Assembly: GCF_900497805.2 (NCBI RefSeq)
Contig: NW_020954576.1
Coordinates: 72,704,458-72,768,457, forward strand
Direction: 5' to 3'
DNA length: 64,000 nucleotides
Origin: Vombatus ursinus
Lineage: Eukaryota > Chordata > Mammalia > Diprotodontia > Vombatidae
Made by a program: the position numbers and the translations under genes. Shown piece after piece: positions 11,185 through 22,099 of this stretch (the first letter of the stretch is position 1; each line of letters opens with the position of its first letter). The notes below the pieces were generated by a model that worked only from the letters and a program-made list of their open reading frames with translations, was not told the origin of the DNA and did no database searches.

Positions 11185-12780
11185 TTAAATATCACCTGTT
11201 CATTTGGACACATTTTTCTAATCTATTAAGACCTTTAAAAAAATTCTGTCACCTAATATTACTTATCCATGCTAGGTTTGTATAATCTACAAATCTGATA
11301 TATATGTATATGCTGTTATCCAAGGGTAGAGAAGTAGTTGCTATTTGACCAATTTATTTCCTTCCCCTTCCACACCCTCCATCAGTGTTCCCTCACTTGC
11401 CATCCCTGCCTCCTCTAATTACATCAGATTAAATTTCTTTATTCTGGGATGGAGAACAAACTGCTCATAAAGCAGTTGAATTGGAGAAGACCAAGCATCA
11501 TGCCATTAGAGACTATTATCTAGGTAAATATAAATTCATTAGTCAATACTCTTTGCATGCAGACATTCAATTAGCAAAAAAATTTAATATTTGTTCACAA
11601 AGATAATATGATAGACCTTATTAAATTTCTTTTTGAAATTCAAACATGCTATAGCTACAGCATTCCCTGATACACGAATTTAATGTTGTTCAGTCATTTT
11701 TCAATTGTGTCTGACTCTTCATGACCCCATTTAGAATTTTCTTGGCAAAGATACTGGAGTAGTTTGCTATTTCCTTCTCCAACTCATTTTACAGATGAGG
11801 AAACTGAGGCAAACAGGGTTAAGTGACTTGCCCAGGGTCACACAGGCAGTAAGTGTCTGAGACCAGATTTGAACTCATGAACATGAGTCTTCCTAACTCC
11901 AGGCCCAGCACTCCATCCACTGCACCACCTAGCTCCCCTTATGAATTTTAGTAACCCTATCCAAAAAAGGAAATGAGTTTCCTTTAGCATTACTTACTCT
12001 TACATGAACTGATCCTAAATAATTTTAAGTGTTATAAAGTTATCTGTTAAATTTATTGTAAAATTTTATCACAGATTGATGTCATACCCTTCAGTCTACA
12101 ATTTCTAGAATCTTTTACCTCTTTTAAAAAACTCAAATTCTTTGCTTGTCTGTGATCTTTTGATGCTTGTCTAATTATTGATAAGTTTTCAAAGATTTCC
12201 TTTAGGGGTTCTGCAAACATCGACACATTCTTTCATGATCTATCATGTAAGACATTAGGGGACTGACCTCATTAAAAGAGCAAAGAGTTCTCACTCTCTT
12301 TTCTCTTTCCTTGGGTTCATTCCCAGCCTTACCTCTATCATCTGTTAACAATATACTTTCTTCCCCGTTGTCCTATCTTTTTCTTGTTACTGTTCCAAAT
12401 ATAGCAAAAATGCCCTTTTTGTTCTGACATTTCTGCAGACTTCAGTTCCTGGGCTTTAGGCTTCTTGATACTTTTCCTACAGGTCTCTGCTGCTTTTTCA
12501 GTAAAAAAAAAAAAAAAATTGCCATCCTTGATTCATCCTTGAGCATATTCTTTCACCTTTTAGATGTTTAAAAACTTAATTTCATTATCTTAGATAGCCA
12601 AATTGTTTCCTTCAAATACCTCCTCCTTTTTCCCTCACTGGAATAACTGATGACTGTAAGAATTTTAGCTTTAGGGACTTCCATTCATCTTGAGAGGAAT
12701 TCTCTTGAGTCTCACTGGATCTTATTCATCTTTCCTTTGATATTTTTTGAAGTTTATTCTCTGAAGTGTAGGGTGCAAGT
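11185..12780 (-). repeat. L3/CR1-type LINE relic, split by a SINE
   Basis: Antisense L3/CR1 blocks: 'aatctattaagacctttaaa', 'aatctacaaatctgatata', 'gatagaccttattaaattt', 'atagctacagcattccctga'. They continue after the SINE with 'agtaaccctatccaaaaaagg' and 'gtctacaatttctagaatc'. The left two thirds are convincing. The stretch after about 12300 is assigned by position and weak likeness. Confidence 0.65.
11684..11938 (-). repeat. Mar1-type SINE inserted in the L3
   Basis: Antisense copy, tail left and head right ('gtttgctatttccttctcc', 'gagtcttcctaactccagg', 'ccacctagctcccc'). The flanks 'cgaattta' and 'tgaatttta' look like a decayed duplication. Confidence 0.9.
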
Positions 12781-12789
12781 CTGATTGTT

Positions 12790-14110
12790 GCATGTGTATG
12801 TGTGTTTTACATAGCTATTATTAATTCTAAAATAGCTTGGACATGCTTTGCAATGTTGTCATAGTATAAATTGTTCTGATTCTGCTCTCTTTGCTCTGAA
12901 TTAGTTCAAACAAGTATGCATAAGTTTGTCTAAAACAATCTCTTTAGTAATTTCTTACATCAATAATATTCTATCATATGCATATAGTAAAATGTACTCA
13001 TCTATTCCCCGTTGAAGTATACCCTTTATTTTCCAGTGGGTTTTTTTTGCCACCACAAAGAGAGTTGCTATAAATATGTTTTGTGCATGTGGGTCCTTTT
13101 CCATGTACTTGCACAGTTTAGTAAAATTGGAAGAGAGTTCCAAATTGGTTTATAGATTTTCTGGATGAATTAACAGCTCCACCAACAGTGCTTGTTTTTC
13201 TACAGCCCCTCCAACATTTCTCTTTTTCCTTTTTTAAGATCTACTTTGCCTATCAGATAGTTGTGATGTAAAAACCTCAGAGTTGCTTTAATTTGCATTT
13301 CTCTAATCATTAGAGTTTTGGAGCATTTTTTTCATATGGCTATTTATAGCTTGGATTTCTTCCCTTGAGAACTGCCTCTTCATATTCTTTGATCATTTGC
13401 CAATAATACCAATTTAACAGCAAGTTAGCAGTTATTCTTGTAAATTTGAATTAAATACTTATATATCTTAGGAAGAGCACTATACTCAGGAGTGACAGTA
13501 CCCAAGTCCCAGCTCCACTACTTATTAATTGTCGCTACTTATTACCAGGTCACTTAAATTCTCTGGGCTTCAGTTCATTATTTCAAAAATTAACTAGTTG
13601 GAATAGATAACCACCAAATTGTCTTCTGTTCCTAATCAGTGATCATACAAATGAGAATGACTGAGTTTGAGTTTCAGCTCTACCATTTACTATGTATTTT
13701 GGTGGGAGGAGGGCAATCACTCAAGTCTGTCTTAGCCTCAGAAAATTTTTATCAGAAAATTTGACACAAATTTTTTCCCCCAGTGGTTTCCTTCTAATTT
13801 CTAATTGCATTGGTTTTGTTTATGCTAAAACTGTTTAATTTTATATAGTCAGTATGTCCATTTTTCCTTCTACAATCCTCTCTACTCTATGTTTCATTAT
13901 AAACTTTTCAAAGATATGAAAAGATACGTTCTTTTCCTCTTCTCATTTTTTTTACCTGTCATGTATCCATTTGAAATTAATTATGTTATGTGGTATGAAA
14001 TATTGGTCTAAACCTATTTTCTGCCCTGTTGCTTTCCAAATTTCCCAGCAGTTTTTGATAAATAATGAGTCTTTACACAAATAAGTGTCTTTGCATCCCT
14101 TTCCATTATC
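12790..14110 (-). repeat. L1 ORF2 C-terminal relic, split by MIR pieces
   Basis: The minus-strand frame at 12955-13143 encodes KYMEKDPHAQNIFIATLFVV and KKTHWKIKGILQR. These are the marsupial forms of the mammalian L1 ORF2 C-terminus, where human L1 reads KDTCTRMFIAALFTIAKTW. The relic continues right with 'cagctccaccaacagtgc' and 'ttaatttgcatttctctaat'. It resumes at 13742 with 'tctaattgcattggttttg' up to 'cagcagtttttgataaat'. The reading frame is open only in patches. Confidence 0.8.
13470..13742 (+). repeat. MIR/SINE pieces inside the L1 relic
   Basis: 'cccagctccactacttatt', 'ctctgggcttcagttcatt' and a tail 'tcctaatcagtgatcat' form one SINE. 'gagtttcagctctaccatt' begins a second partial one. 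They divide collinear L1 blocks. Confidence 0.6.
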
Positions 14111-14119
14111 CAGAAAAAC

Positions 14120-14475
14120 AAACCTTTTCTTTTACATCATCTATTTAATCATCTATTTATTTATTCTCATCCCATAACCTCTTTTTCAGCGCTAGGAACT
14201 TTAACTAGAAAAAGAGGTGACAATCCTACCCGAACCTCAGAACTTCACTGACGCTAGAAAACTATTCAAGAATGTTTCTGGTTGAACCATTCAACTCCAC
14301 TTGAATCTGGAAGGCAGACAGAGGTCAATGAATTTATCAGGTTTTGGTAGAATCTACATCAATCCTCAAAAACAGACTCTAGGAAGGCAATACATCCTAT
14401 TACCCAAGTCATACATACAGAGTTTCATCTGTAACCTCAGTAAAGACTCACCAATTCCTTATTCCTTTGATCAAA
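14120..14475. other. No gene; possibly upstream part of the following L2
   Basis: The open frame at 14301-14522 runs into the L2 3' region and probably includes L2 ORF2 C-terminus (YVWNGLPLTLST resembles the L2 ending '..WNALP..'). I do not see a domain in the earlier part. Confidence 0.45.
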
Positions 14476-14611
14476 CCATCCTATATGTCTGGAATGGACT
14501 CCCTTTAACTCTTTCTACTTAAATTCCTCTCTACATTCAAGGGCCAGTTCAGTCACTACTTCCTCCATGAAGCCCTCTCTTATTTCCTTAGTTTGAATTG
14601 ATCTCTCCTCA

Positions 14612-14613
<2 letters not shown>

Positions 14614-14647
<34 letters not shown>
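14614..14647. repeat. (AC)n microsatellite
   Basis: About 17 uninterrupted AC units, followed by a short TA run. It is long and pure enough to be polymorphic. Confidence 0.95.
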
Positions 14648-14649
<2 letters not shown>

Positions 14650-14667
14650 TTTACATATATATATATA

Positions 14668-14823
14668 ATTTTTTTTTTTTGCTTTTTGGTGAGACGATCG
14701 GGGTTAAGTGACTTGCCCAGGGTCACATAGCTAGTAAGTCTCAGGTGTCTGAGGCCGAATTTGAACTCAGGTCCTCCTGACTCCAAGGGTGGATCTCTAT
14801 TCATTGCATCACCCAGCTGCCCC
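14668..14823 (-). repeat. WSINE-type SINE inserted in L2
   Basis: T-rich tail at the left, then 'gttaagtgacttgcccagg', 'gaatttgaactcaggtcc' and the head 'acccagctgcccct' at the right. It is close to consensus. Confidence 0.9.
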
Positions 14824-15009
14824 TCTCCTCAAATTTTTAAAGTTCTTTGCTCGGGATTCTCCTCTGCACTTTTCACATTCCTCCTTTTTAATTGTCATTG
14901 TGTACATATCATTCAACTGCCATCTCCTAGAGAGCAAGAGATTATGTCTCATTTCATTTTTTTTTTTTGGTTCTCAGTGCCACAGACTTAAATGTAGTAA
15001 TGCATATTC

Positions 15010-15200
15010 ATCCTTATATAGGGCCTTAAGATTTACAAAACATTTTCCTACTCTGTCATATAGAGAGTGAACATTTCATTGTCCCCATGTTATAAATGAG
15101 AAAACTGAGGCTAAGATAGACTGAATGATTGTCCTCCCCCCATCAAAATACATAGTAAATGGTAGAGCTGAGACTCAAACTCGGTCATTATCATTTATAT
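15010..15200 (-). repeat. MIR SINE
   Basis: Antisense blocks 'tatagggccttaagatttac', 'ttataaatgagaaaactgag' and 'ggtagagctgagactcaaa'. Confidence 0.75.
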
Positions 15201-15214
15201 GATCATTGATTAGG

Positions 15215-15392
15215 AATGGAAGGCAATTTGGTGGTAATCTATTCCAACTAATTATTTTTTGAAATAATGAACTGAAGTCCAGAGAATTTAAGTGACCTGG
15301 TAGTAAGTAGCAACAGTTAATAAGTAGTGGAGCTGGGATGTGGGTACTGTTAATCCTGAGTATAGTGCTCTTTCCAACAGGCAACATTATCT
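15215..15392 (-). repeat. MIR-type SINE
   Basis: Antisense blocks 'gaactgaagtccagagaat', 'aagtgacctggtagtaagt' and 'gtggagctgggatgtggg'. Confidence 0.65.
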
Positions 15393-15399
15393 TAAAAAC

Positions 15400-16843
15400 A
15401 GTAATTCAAACTAAATTGCATCGTCTCCTTTTGGGGATGGTAAAAAGATGTTTTTCACCTACTAATGTCTACCAATCTTCCCTAAAGTTGTGTGGAGTAT
15501 GAGATACTTCCTCCTTAAAACTTCTGGAGTCAGCTTTTCTGGGAAGGGCTTACCATCTATTGTTTGAGTAGGCAAGTGATATGTTTTCTCCTGTTCTCTT
15601 CTGTGACACATTCTTATGCTCATTGACCTCAGGATTAATGTTGATTCTCCTCTGCCTCTTTGAAATCTTTTTAAAAATCTTTTTTGGCTTTTTTCCTAGA
15701 TAATCTCCATATCAAGTTATAAGATCCTATTAAGTAATTAAACTGTTCATTTCATCACACCCACTCAAAATCAAGCATTTGTACTAATACTATTATGATG
15801 ATGAAGCTAAGCATGACTATCCCTCCAACCTAGGAATTACATAGCAGGAATGGCAGAGTTACCAATGAAATGACTGTTCATCTCCTACCTGGAAAGCAAC
15901 TTGATTAACAGAATATAAAACTGGCATCTAGACCCTCCTTCGGGTTTATGCTGTCTCCACAGCAGCTCGGATTAGAGAATAGTCACAAGCAAGTGAACCA
16001 TCTCTAGCCCCTCAAAGAACAACATTAACCCAGTCCCAAACTTTCTCCTTCAAAATCTCATGAAAGTTAAAACTCTAAAGCTGGAATTAATAATTAATTG
16101 CCTAAAGGTTTCCAATAAAACTGAAATTGCAATATATCTCTAAAATAGAGACATAAAAGAAAAGAAGAAAAACTGTCACTCAAACTATTCTTATCTAGGT
16201 ACAGAAGAATAGTGTCAGAAATAAATACTTCCCAAATGCCTTACATTTAGTAGATGCACAACATTGGTTTAATTATTATTGCCGATTAGACTCATTAATT
16301 TATGAAAACAAAATAAAGCTTATGCATTTGCATATGTGCTGTTACTTGCTCTTCCTATCCTCATTCTCTCTCCTCCACCCCCATACCACAACCTTTCTCC
16401 CTCTACCTTCAATCTCTCTCTCGCTCTCATTATGCAGTAGGTACACATTTCAGATTTAACAGGAATCAAAAGGCCATCCTTATAGCACAAAGGGAGAACA
16501 TTTTTAGCAGGCACATAATTGTCATAAGATACTGAATACCACCTGAATTTTAACTTCCTCACCAAATCTGAATTGTCATCCTCTAAGTGCTCCAATTCCC
16601 AGAAAAGCTCAAGATCACTGAAGTTTCTACAGGAAGTTCAAGAGTGACTGAGCAAAAATAAATCACTAATTGCTCACATATGAAGCTACCAGGATCAAAG
16701 GCAGCACCATTTTGGTTCCTCAGTAATGACAATCTTTCATAGAGCACCAAGTTCATAATCTTATTATGTGAACAAAGTTCTCAGAATCAAGCAATGTCCT
16801 TATGGAAAGAATGGTAAACAAGCATAGGGTTATAGGATTTGGA
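15400..16843. other. No supported gene; mostly unique sequence
   Basis: About 1.4 kb without a clear repeat. A minus-strand open stretch (16320 to about 16630) has one acceptor-like and one donor-like site but no recognisable domain. An octamer-like ATGCATTTGCATATG lies near 16322-16336. Confidence 0.45.
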
Positions 16844-17852
16844 TCTGGAGAAGATCTTTTTTTTTCTTTTCTTTTTTTTATTTTTAGTTTTCAACATTTA
16901 CTTCCACAAGATTTTGAGTTCCAGATTTTCACCCCATCTTGTCCCTCCCCCCACCCCAAGATGGCATGCATTCTGAATACCCCTTCCCCTAGTCTGCCTT
17001 CCCTGCTATCTCTCCCCCACCTTCCCCTTCTATTTTCCTGTAGGGTAGGATGGATTTCCGTACCCCATTTCCTATATTTCTTATTTCCCAGTTGCATGTG
17101 AAAACATTTTTTTTAAACAAGTGTTTTTAAAACTTTGGGTTCCAAATATTCTCCCTTCCTCCCTCCCCACCCACCCTCATTGAAAAGGCAAGCTATACAT
17201 GTGCAGTGATGCAAAACACTTCCATAGTAGATATGCTGTGAAAAACTAACTCTATTTCCCTTAATCCTATCCCACCCCCCCCATTTATTCTATTCTTTCT
17301 TTTGACCCTGTCCCTCCTCAGAAGTATTTGCTCTGATTACCCTCTTTCCCAATCTGCCCTCCTCTCTATCATCCCCCTACTCTCTTGTCCCCTTCCCCTC
17401 CTATTTTCCTGTAGGGTAAGACAGATTTTCATACCCAATTGAGTGTATATGTTATTTCCTCCTTAAGTCAAATCCTATGAAAATAAGATTCACTCATTCC
17501 CTCTCACCTTCCCCCATTTCCCCTCCACTGTAAGAGCCTTTTCTTTTCTGTTTTTTTGTGAGATAATTTACCTCATTCTACCTTTCCCTTTCTCTTTCTC
17601 CTAGTATAATCCTCTCTCACCCCTTAATTTTATTCTCCAGATACAACCCTTTCATCTTCAACTCACCCTGTGCCCTCTATCTACCTATCTATCTCTCTCT
17701 ATATATATACATACATACATATAATTTTTTCCCTCCAACTACCCTAACACTGACAAAGGTCTCATGAGTTACAAATATCATCTTTCTATGCAAGAATGTA
17801 AACAGTTCAACCTTAATAAGTCTCTTATGATTTCTCTTTCCTGTTTACCTCT

Positions 17853-18934
17853 TCATGTTCCACTTGAGTCTTGTATTTGAAAGTCAAATTTTCTATTCAG
17901 CTCTGGTCTTTTCATCAAGAATGCTTGAAAGTCCTCTATTTCACTGAATAACCATTTCTTCCCCTGAAGAATTATACTCAGTTTTGCTGGGTAGGTGATT
18001 CTTGGCTGTAAACCTATCTCTTTTGCCCTCTGGAATATTGTATTCCATGCCCTGCGGTCCCTTAATGTAGAAGCTGCTAAATCTTATGCTATCCTGATTG
18101 TGTTTCCACAATACTTGAATTGTTTCTTTCTGGCTGCTTGTAATATTTTCTCCTTGACTTGGGAGCTCTGGAATTTGGCTACAATATTCCTAGGAGATTT
18201 CCTTTGGGGATCTCTTTCAGGAGGAGATCAGTGGATTCTTTCAATTTCTATTTTGTCCTCTGGTTCTAAAATATCAGAGCAGTTTTCCTTGATCATTTCT
18301 TGAAAGATGATGCCTAGGCTCTTTTTTTGATCATGGTTTTCAGATAGCCCAATAATTTTTAAATTCTCTCTCCTGGATCTATTTTCCAGGTCAGTTGTTT
18401 TTCCAATGAGATATTTCACATTGTTTTCTAATTTTTCATTCTTTTAGATTTGTTTTACAGTGTCTTGATTTCTCATAAAGTCACTAGCTCCCAATTGCTC
18501 TATTCTAATTTTTAAGGAAGTATTTTCTTCAGTAATCTTTTGGACTTCCTTTTCCATTTGTCCAATTTTGCTCTTTAGGGCATTCTTCTCTTCATTGGCT
18601 TTTTGGACCTCTTTTGCCATTTGGGTTAGGCTATTTTTTAAGGTGTTATTTTCTTCAGTATTTTTTGGGTCTCTTTTAGCAAGCTGTTAACTTGCTTTTC
18701 ATGATTTTCTTGCATCACTCTCATTTCTCTTCCCAGTTTTTCTGCTATTTCTCTTACTTGCTTCTCAAAATCCCTTTTAAGCTCTTCCAAGGCCTGGGAC
18801 TGATTCATATTTTTCTTGGAAGTTTTGGATGTAGGAGCTTTGACTTTGTTTTCTTCTTCTGGTTGTATGTTTTGATCTTCTTTGTCAACAAAATAAGATA
18901 ACATAGTCTGACTCTTTTGGGGCTGCTTGCTCAT
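17853..18934 (-). pseudogene. Decayed L1-type ORF1 of the half-L1
   Basis: It begins MSKQPQKSQTMLSYFVDKED. A charged coiled-coil region follows (ALEELKRDFEKQVREIAEKL), then the RRM start (DLENRSRRENLKIIGLSEN) and the conserved C-terminal domain (STLRDRRAWNTIFQR, GLQPRITYPAKLSI), ending IQDSSGT and a stop. Frame changes after about 18638 and between 18420 and 18600, plus in-frame stops after EIERIH and before DLAAST, break it, so no full ORF1 protein can be made. The domain order and about 1.08 kb length match an L1 ORF1 of about 360 codons. Confidence 0.88.
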
Positions 18935-19711
18935 GATCCCAACCAATTACTTGAGTTTTAAACTCTTTGTTAAGGTAAGAGTCTGTTTCCAATGTGGAGA
19001 ATATACTGTCCCAAGCTTTGGGAGTTTGTACAGATGTTTTCAGAGATACTTCTAGGGACCTGAAAAGTCTCAGTTCTTCCAAGGTGCTATGATAAGGGGC
19101 GAGGTGTTTTCTCTCCACTGCCACAAGCTTCACCACACCAGCATTCCTCCTCGACCCAGGACCACCCCTCAGAATTGTGACCCAGATCCAAGCACCAGTA
19201 AAGCAAGATACTCCTGCCTCAGCCCTGGCAAAGAGATCCTTGCAATCCCCCTCTGATCAGCCACTCTATTCCCCCTCAGTCTGTGGGCCAGAAGCTCAGG
19301 ACGCAGCCGCTGCCCCGAGGGCATGCTCTGGACTTGTGGGTGAGACCTAGCTTCTTCTCTCACTGCAGTCACAGACTTTTCCCACTGACCTTCTAAGTTG
19401 TCTTTGGTTTTCATGGGTTGAGAAGTCTGGAAACCGCCACAGCTGCCCACAATTCAGTCCTCTGAGGCCTGCTCCAGGTTCGCTGCAGCCTGTGCTCCTA
19501 TGCCAAACTGCGCTCCTCTCCCCGCTCAGCGCAATATACCTTTCTGATCAGCCATCAGGTTGTCTTGAGCTGGAAATTTGTTTTACTCTGGTTTTTTGTG
19601 GGTTCTGCTGCTTTAGAATTTGTTTAGAGCCATTTTTATAGGTATTTGGAGGGGTTTGGGGGATAGCTCTAGCAAGTCACTGCTTTCCCTCTGCCATCTT
19701 GGCTCTGCCCC
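18935..19711 (-). repeat. Half-L1 5' UTR / promoter region
   Basis: It is richer in GC than its surroundings, with a few CpGs (for example near 19300-19320 and 19510-19530), as expected of an L1 5' UTR with an internal promoter. The start 'gagccaagatggc' contains the core AAGATGGC, a YY1-like motif near the 5' end as in other L1 families. Confidence 0.7.
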
Positions 19712-19727
19712 TCTGGAGAAGATCTTA

Positions 19728-19885
19728 GATCAACTCATCTAACCCCCTCATTTTTGAAATCAGGAAACTGAAGCTTAGAGCTGTTAATTATTTTGTCCAC
19801 ATTTACACAATTATTAAGCAGCTAAATTGTGCTTCAAACCCAGATCTCTGTTGCCAGATCTAATACTCTTTTCTTTAAATCTCAG
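19728..19885 (-). repeat. MIR-type SINE (insertion target of the half-L1)
   Basis: Antisense blocks 'tcaggaaactgaagcttaga', 'atttacacaattattaagc' and 'caaacccagatctctgttg'. Confidence 0.65.
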
Positions 19886-19889
19886 AATT

Positions 19890-20100
19890 TCATCTAGTAG
19901 TAAAAAGATATATTTTGTGTCTTTAAAGCTTATTTTAAATTAAATCTGTCTTTGCCTGAGGATACTGTTAATTAAATTTAATCAATAAAGAAATAAAAAT
20001 TATAGAATTTATAGAAGTGTCTTCAGTATACAATGATGAGGTATCTGCCCTTGAGAAGCTCCTAAATCTAGCTGAGAATTCCCTCAGTTATTGAAAATGA
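19890..20100. other. No gene or clear repeat
   Basis: AT-rich intronic sequence between a MIR and a SINE. Confidence 0.4.
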
Positions 20101-20101
20101 A

Positions 20102-20350
20102 GGGCAGCTAGCTGGTGCAGTGGATAGAGTGAAGGGCCTAGAATAGGAAGATCTGAGTTCAAATCTGGCCTCAAATACTTACTAGCTGTGTGACCCTGGG
20201 CAAGTCACTTAACCCTGTTTGCCTCAGTTTCCTCATCTGTAAAATGAGCTGGAGAAGGAAACGGCAAATCACTCTAGTATCTTTGCCAAGAAAACCTCCA
20301 AAATGGGGTCAAGAAGAGTCTGAAAGAGACAGAAACAACTTAACAACAAC
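20102..20350 (+). repeat. Mar1-type SINE, full length
   Basis: Complete plus-strand order: 'gggcagctagctggtgcag', 'gagttcaaatctggcctca', 'cacttaaccctgtttgcct', 'gctggagaaggaaacggca', 'caagaaaacctccaaaatg', tail aacaacaac. Confidence 0.93.
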
Positions 20351-20502
20351 ACTGATAATGAATCATAATTTCCATAGAGTTTTAAGGTTTACACAGTCCT
20401 TTCCTTACAACAAGCCTGCGAGGTAGTATCATTTTCCCTATTTTGGAAATGGGTAAATTGAGACCCAAAGAAGTAACTTTCCCATCATCACACAAAAGTA
20501 CC
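20351..20502 (-). repeat. MIR SINE fragment
   Basis: Antisense 'tagagttttaaggtttaca', 'caagcctgcgaggtagtat' and 'ttttggaaatgggtaaatt'. Confidence 0.75.
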
Positions 20503-20548
20503 TACTGTTATTTTCGATTGAGCAATTGGTTCATTTTGGTGGACTTCC

Positions 20549-20690
20549 ATATATGTGTATATATATGTATATATGTATATACACATAAATGCATGAGTAC
20601 ATGTGTGTACATATATGGATATAGGTATTGTGCATGTGTATGTGTGTACATGTATGTGTGCATACACATGTGTGTGTGTGTGTAACTTCT
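20549..20690. repeat. Compound TA/TG/CATG microsatellite
   Basis: About 140 bases of interrupted tatatg, tacatg and tgtg units, ending in a pure TG run. Long open frames on both strands here are repeat artefacts. Confidence 0.9.
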
Positions 20691-21059
20691 TGACACATAA
20701 TGCCCTCATGATTTCAGTCAAATATTTTCTTTAAAGGAAGAGTGATTTCTACTTTGTCAAGCTGCCAGAGGTCTTATACTTAGCATATGGATAGGGATAG
20801 GGCCCATTATTTTATTGGCATATCAAACTTCCTACATGAGAGGACTCTCTCTCCCAATACAGGACATTAACTTCTCTGCAGTTTATGGTATTAGGGAGTT
20901 GTCTAGAGCCCTGATACAAAACTCAAATAAAAATGAATCTTTGCTGGCTGTATACTGACTTAGAAAACCATTTATTAACATTATGTTCTATTGTATTTTT
21001 ATTTATTTTGTTAAATACTTACCAATTACATTTTAATTTGGTTCTGTAGAACTAGGAGT

Positions 21060-21180
21060 ATTGTAGGCACTTGCTTGCTCTAAAGCACTGAGAAGGTAAG
21101 AGACTTGCCCAGGATCACACAGCCTATTTAGATGAGAGGCTGGACTTGAACCCAGATCTTCCTGGCTTCTTATACATGAC
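21060..21180 (-). repeat. MIR SINE fragment
   Basis: Antisense 'aagagacttgcccaggatca', 'cacagcctatttagatgag' and 'cttgaacccagatcttcct'. Confidence 0.75.
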
Positions 21181-21394
21181 AATAAAACAGATGTTTGGAA
21201 TTACAGACTCTGAGCAGGCACCAGACATAGGCATACACAGGCAGCCAAAGGCAGAGACAACCTTAACTTGATGGTGTTCTGGTTAGCTTTCATTGGCTGC
21301 CTTTATCAAAGTGTGGTATAGCTATATACTAAAAAACTCATCCTTCCCTTATCAAGGAGAGGTTTTCTGGCTCCCATACCTTAGTCGAGGGGGT

Positions 21395-21580
21395 TTTAAT
21401 TTGGAGTACAATAATTTTTTTAATATTTTAATAACTTTTCAGTACAATTTGAAAATTGATTTCCTTTACAATCCTATATGTTTTATATTACACATTTAAA
21501 AACATTATTCTGAGAATGACTTCACCAGACTGCCAGAGTAGGGAGTGGTCCATGACAGAAAAACAGTTAAGAACCCTACC
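21395..21580 (-). repeat. hAT-type nonautonomous DNA transposon fragment
   Basis: Reverse-complement blocks: 'gttcttaactgtttttctgt' near the terminus, 'ggcagtctggtgaagtca', 'ctcagaataatgttttta' and then an AT-rich interior. The same block order is in 59810-59945. The design recalls mammal-wide hAT-Charlie-derived MITEs; the family name is not certain. Confidence 0.65.
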
Positions 21581-21584
21581 TCTC

Positions 21585-21840
21585 TAGATGGGGAGCAGAG
21601 AGCCAACAAATAGCCCTAAAGAGCTAAAGTCCAGGAAGTGGTAGTTGAGAACAGTTTGGCTACCCAACAGGGACATTGTATCACCCAATGAAGAAGCAAT
21701 GGCCAGCCCAGGAATGATGCCTAATACAGTCTGCTGTCGAGCAGAGCTGTGACACTAGCCAAGAGCAGCAGCCCTGTGACATCTAAGGTGTGGGTTGCCC
21801 TGCTCATACATGTTCCCTGGTTTATATACACGGCTCTGAA
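21585..21840. other. No gene or named repeat
   Basis: A somewhat GC-richer stretch (cagagagccaacaaatagcc ...) with no recognised family. Confidence 0.35.
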
Positions 21841-21842
21841 GT

Positions 21843-21926
21843 ATTATGTGTTGAGGCCATATTTGAACACGGGTCCTCCTGACTCCAGGGCCAGTGCTCT
21901 ATCCACTGCGCCACCTAGCTGCCCCT
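21843..21926 (-). repeat. WSINE-type SINE, head only
   Basis: Only the tRNA head and first part are present, antisense: 'gggtcctcctgactccagg', 'ctctatccactgcgccacct', 'agctgcccc'. The 3' two thirds are missing, unlike the other SINEs here. Confidence 0.85.
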
Positions 21927-21929
21927 GGT

Positions 21930-22095
21930 TATATATCTTCCATATACACACGCCCTAGTCACCTGGATTCCTACTACATGCCACCTTTATGTATATTTCC
22001 TGCCTACTCATACTCCCAACATACATTCTCTCCATGCATGTTATAGTCACACATGTTTCCTATATATGCCCTCTACTTGTGCCCCCTGATTGCAT
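21930..22095. repeat. Pyrimidine-rich quasi-repeat
   Basis: Loosely repeated units on the theme catgt-tttcctatatatgccct, for example 'catgccacctttatgtatat', 'gcatgttatagtcacacatg' and 'tttcctatatatgccctct'. It may be a decayed tandem array. Confidence 0.4.
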
Positions 22096-22099
22096 GTTT

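Larger units (their letters stand above)
14480..14990 (+). repeat. L2 3' end, split by a microsatellite and a SINE
   Basis: 'ctggaatggactcccttta', 'ggccagttcagtcactact' and 'tccatgaagccctctctta' are the end of L2 ORF2. After the inserts come 'attgtcattgtgtacatatc' and 'agagagcaagagattatg', the L2 3' UTR. Confidence 0.8.
16859..19711 (-). mobile_element. Half-L1 (HAL1-type) retroelement, nearly full length
   Basis: A 2.85-kb minus-strand element. Its 5' end (ggggcagagccaagatggc) is at 19711 and its poly(A) is at 16859. A perfect 15-bp duplication, tctggagaagatctt, flanks it at 16844-16858 and 19712-19726. The order is a GC-richer 5' UTR of about 780 bp, a decayed ORF1 (17853-18934), and then about 1 kb of purine-rich 3' sequence with no trace of ORF2. 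L1-like elements that keep ORF1 but lack ORF2 are known as HAL1, and use of L1 machinery is assumed for them. The first-strand nick site implied by the duplication is TCTT/AG, a loose match to the L1 endonuclease preference TTTT/AA. It landed beside an old MIR. Confidence 0.88.

Noticed and set aside
16320-16628. Minus-strand open stretch of about 100 codons with protein-like text (KFRWYSVSYDNYVPAKNV) and an acceptor-like site at its start
   Set aside because: No recognisable family, the second half becomes Arg/Glu/Gly-rich low-complexity text, and frames of this length are expected by chance in 64 kb. The internal donor-like site gives a block of 64 bp with no frame advantage.
17995-18303. 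102-codon plus-strand frame with membrane-like text
   Set aside because: It is the reverse strand of the conserved L1 ORF1 C-terminal domain.
18692-18901. Plus-strand hydrophobic frame within the half-L1
   Set aside because: It is the antisense shadow of the Lys/Glu-rich ORF1 coiled coil.
20443-20721. Overlapping open frames on both strands rich in Tyr, Cys, His, Thr and Val
   Set aside because: They are readings of a TA/TG microsatellite.
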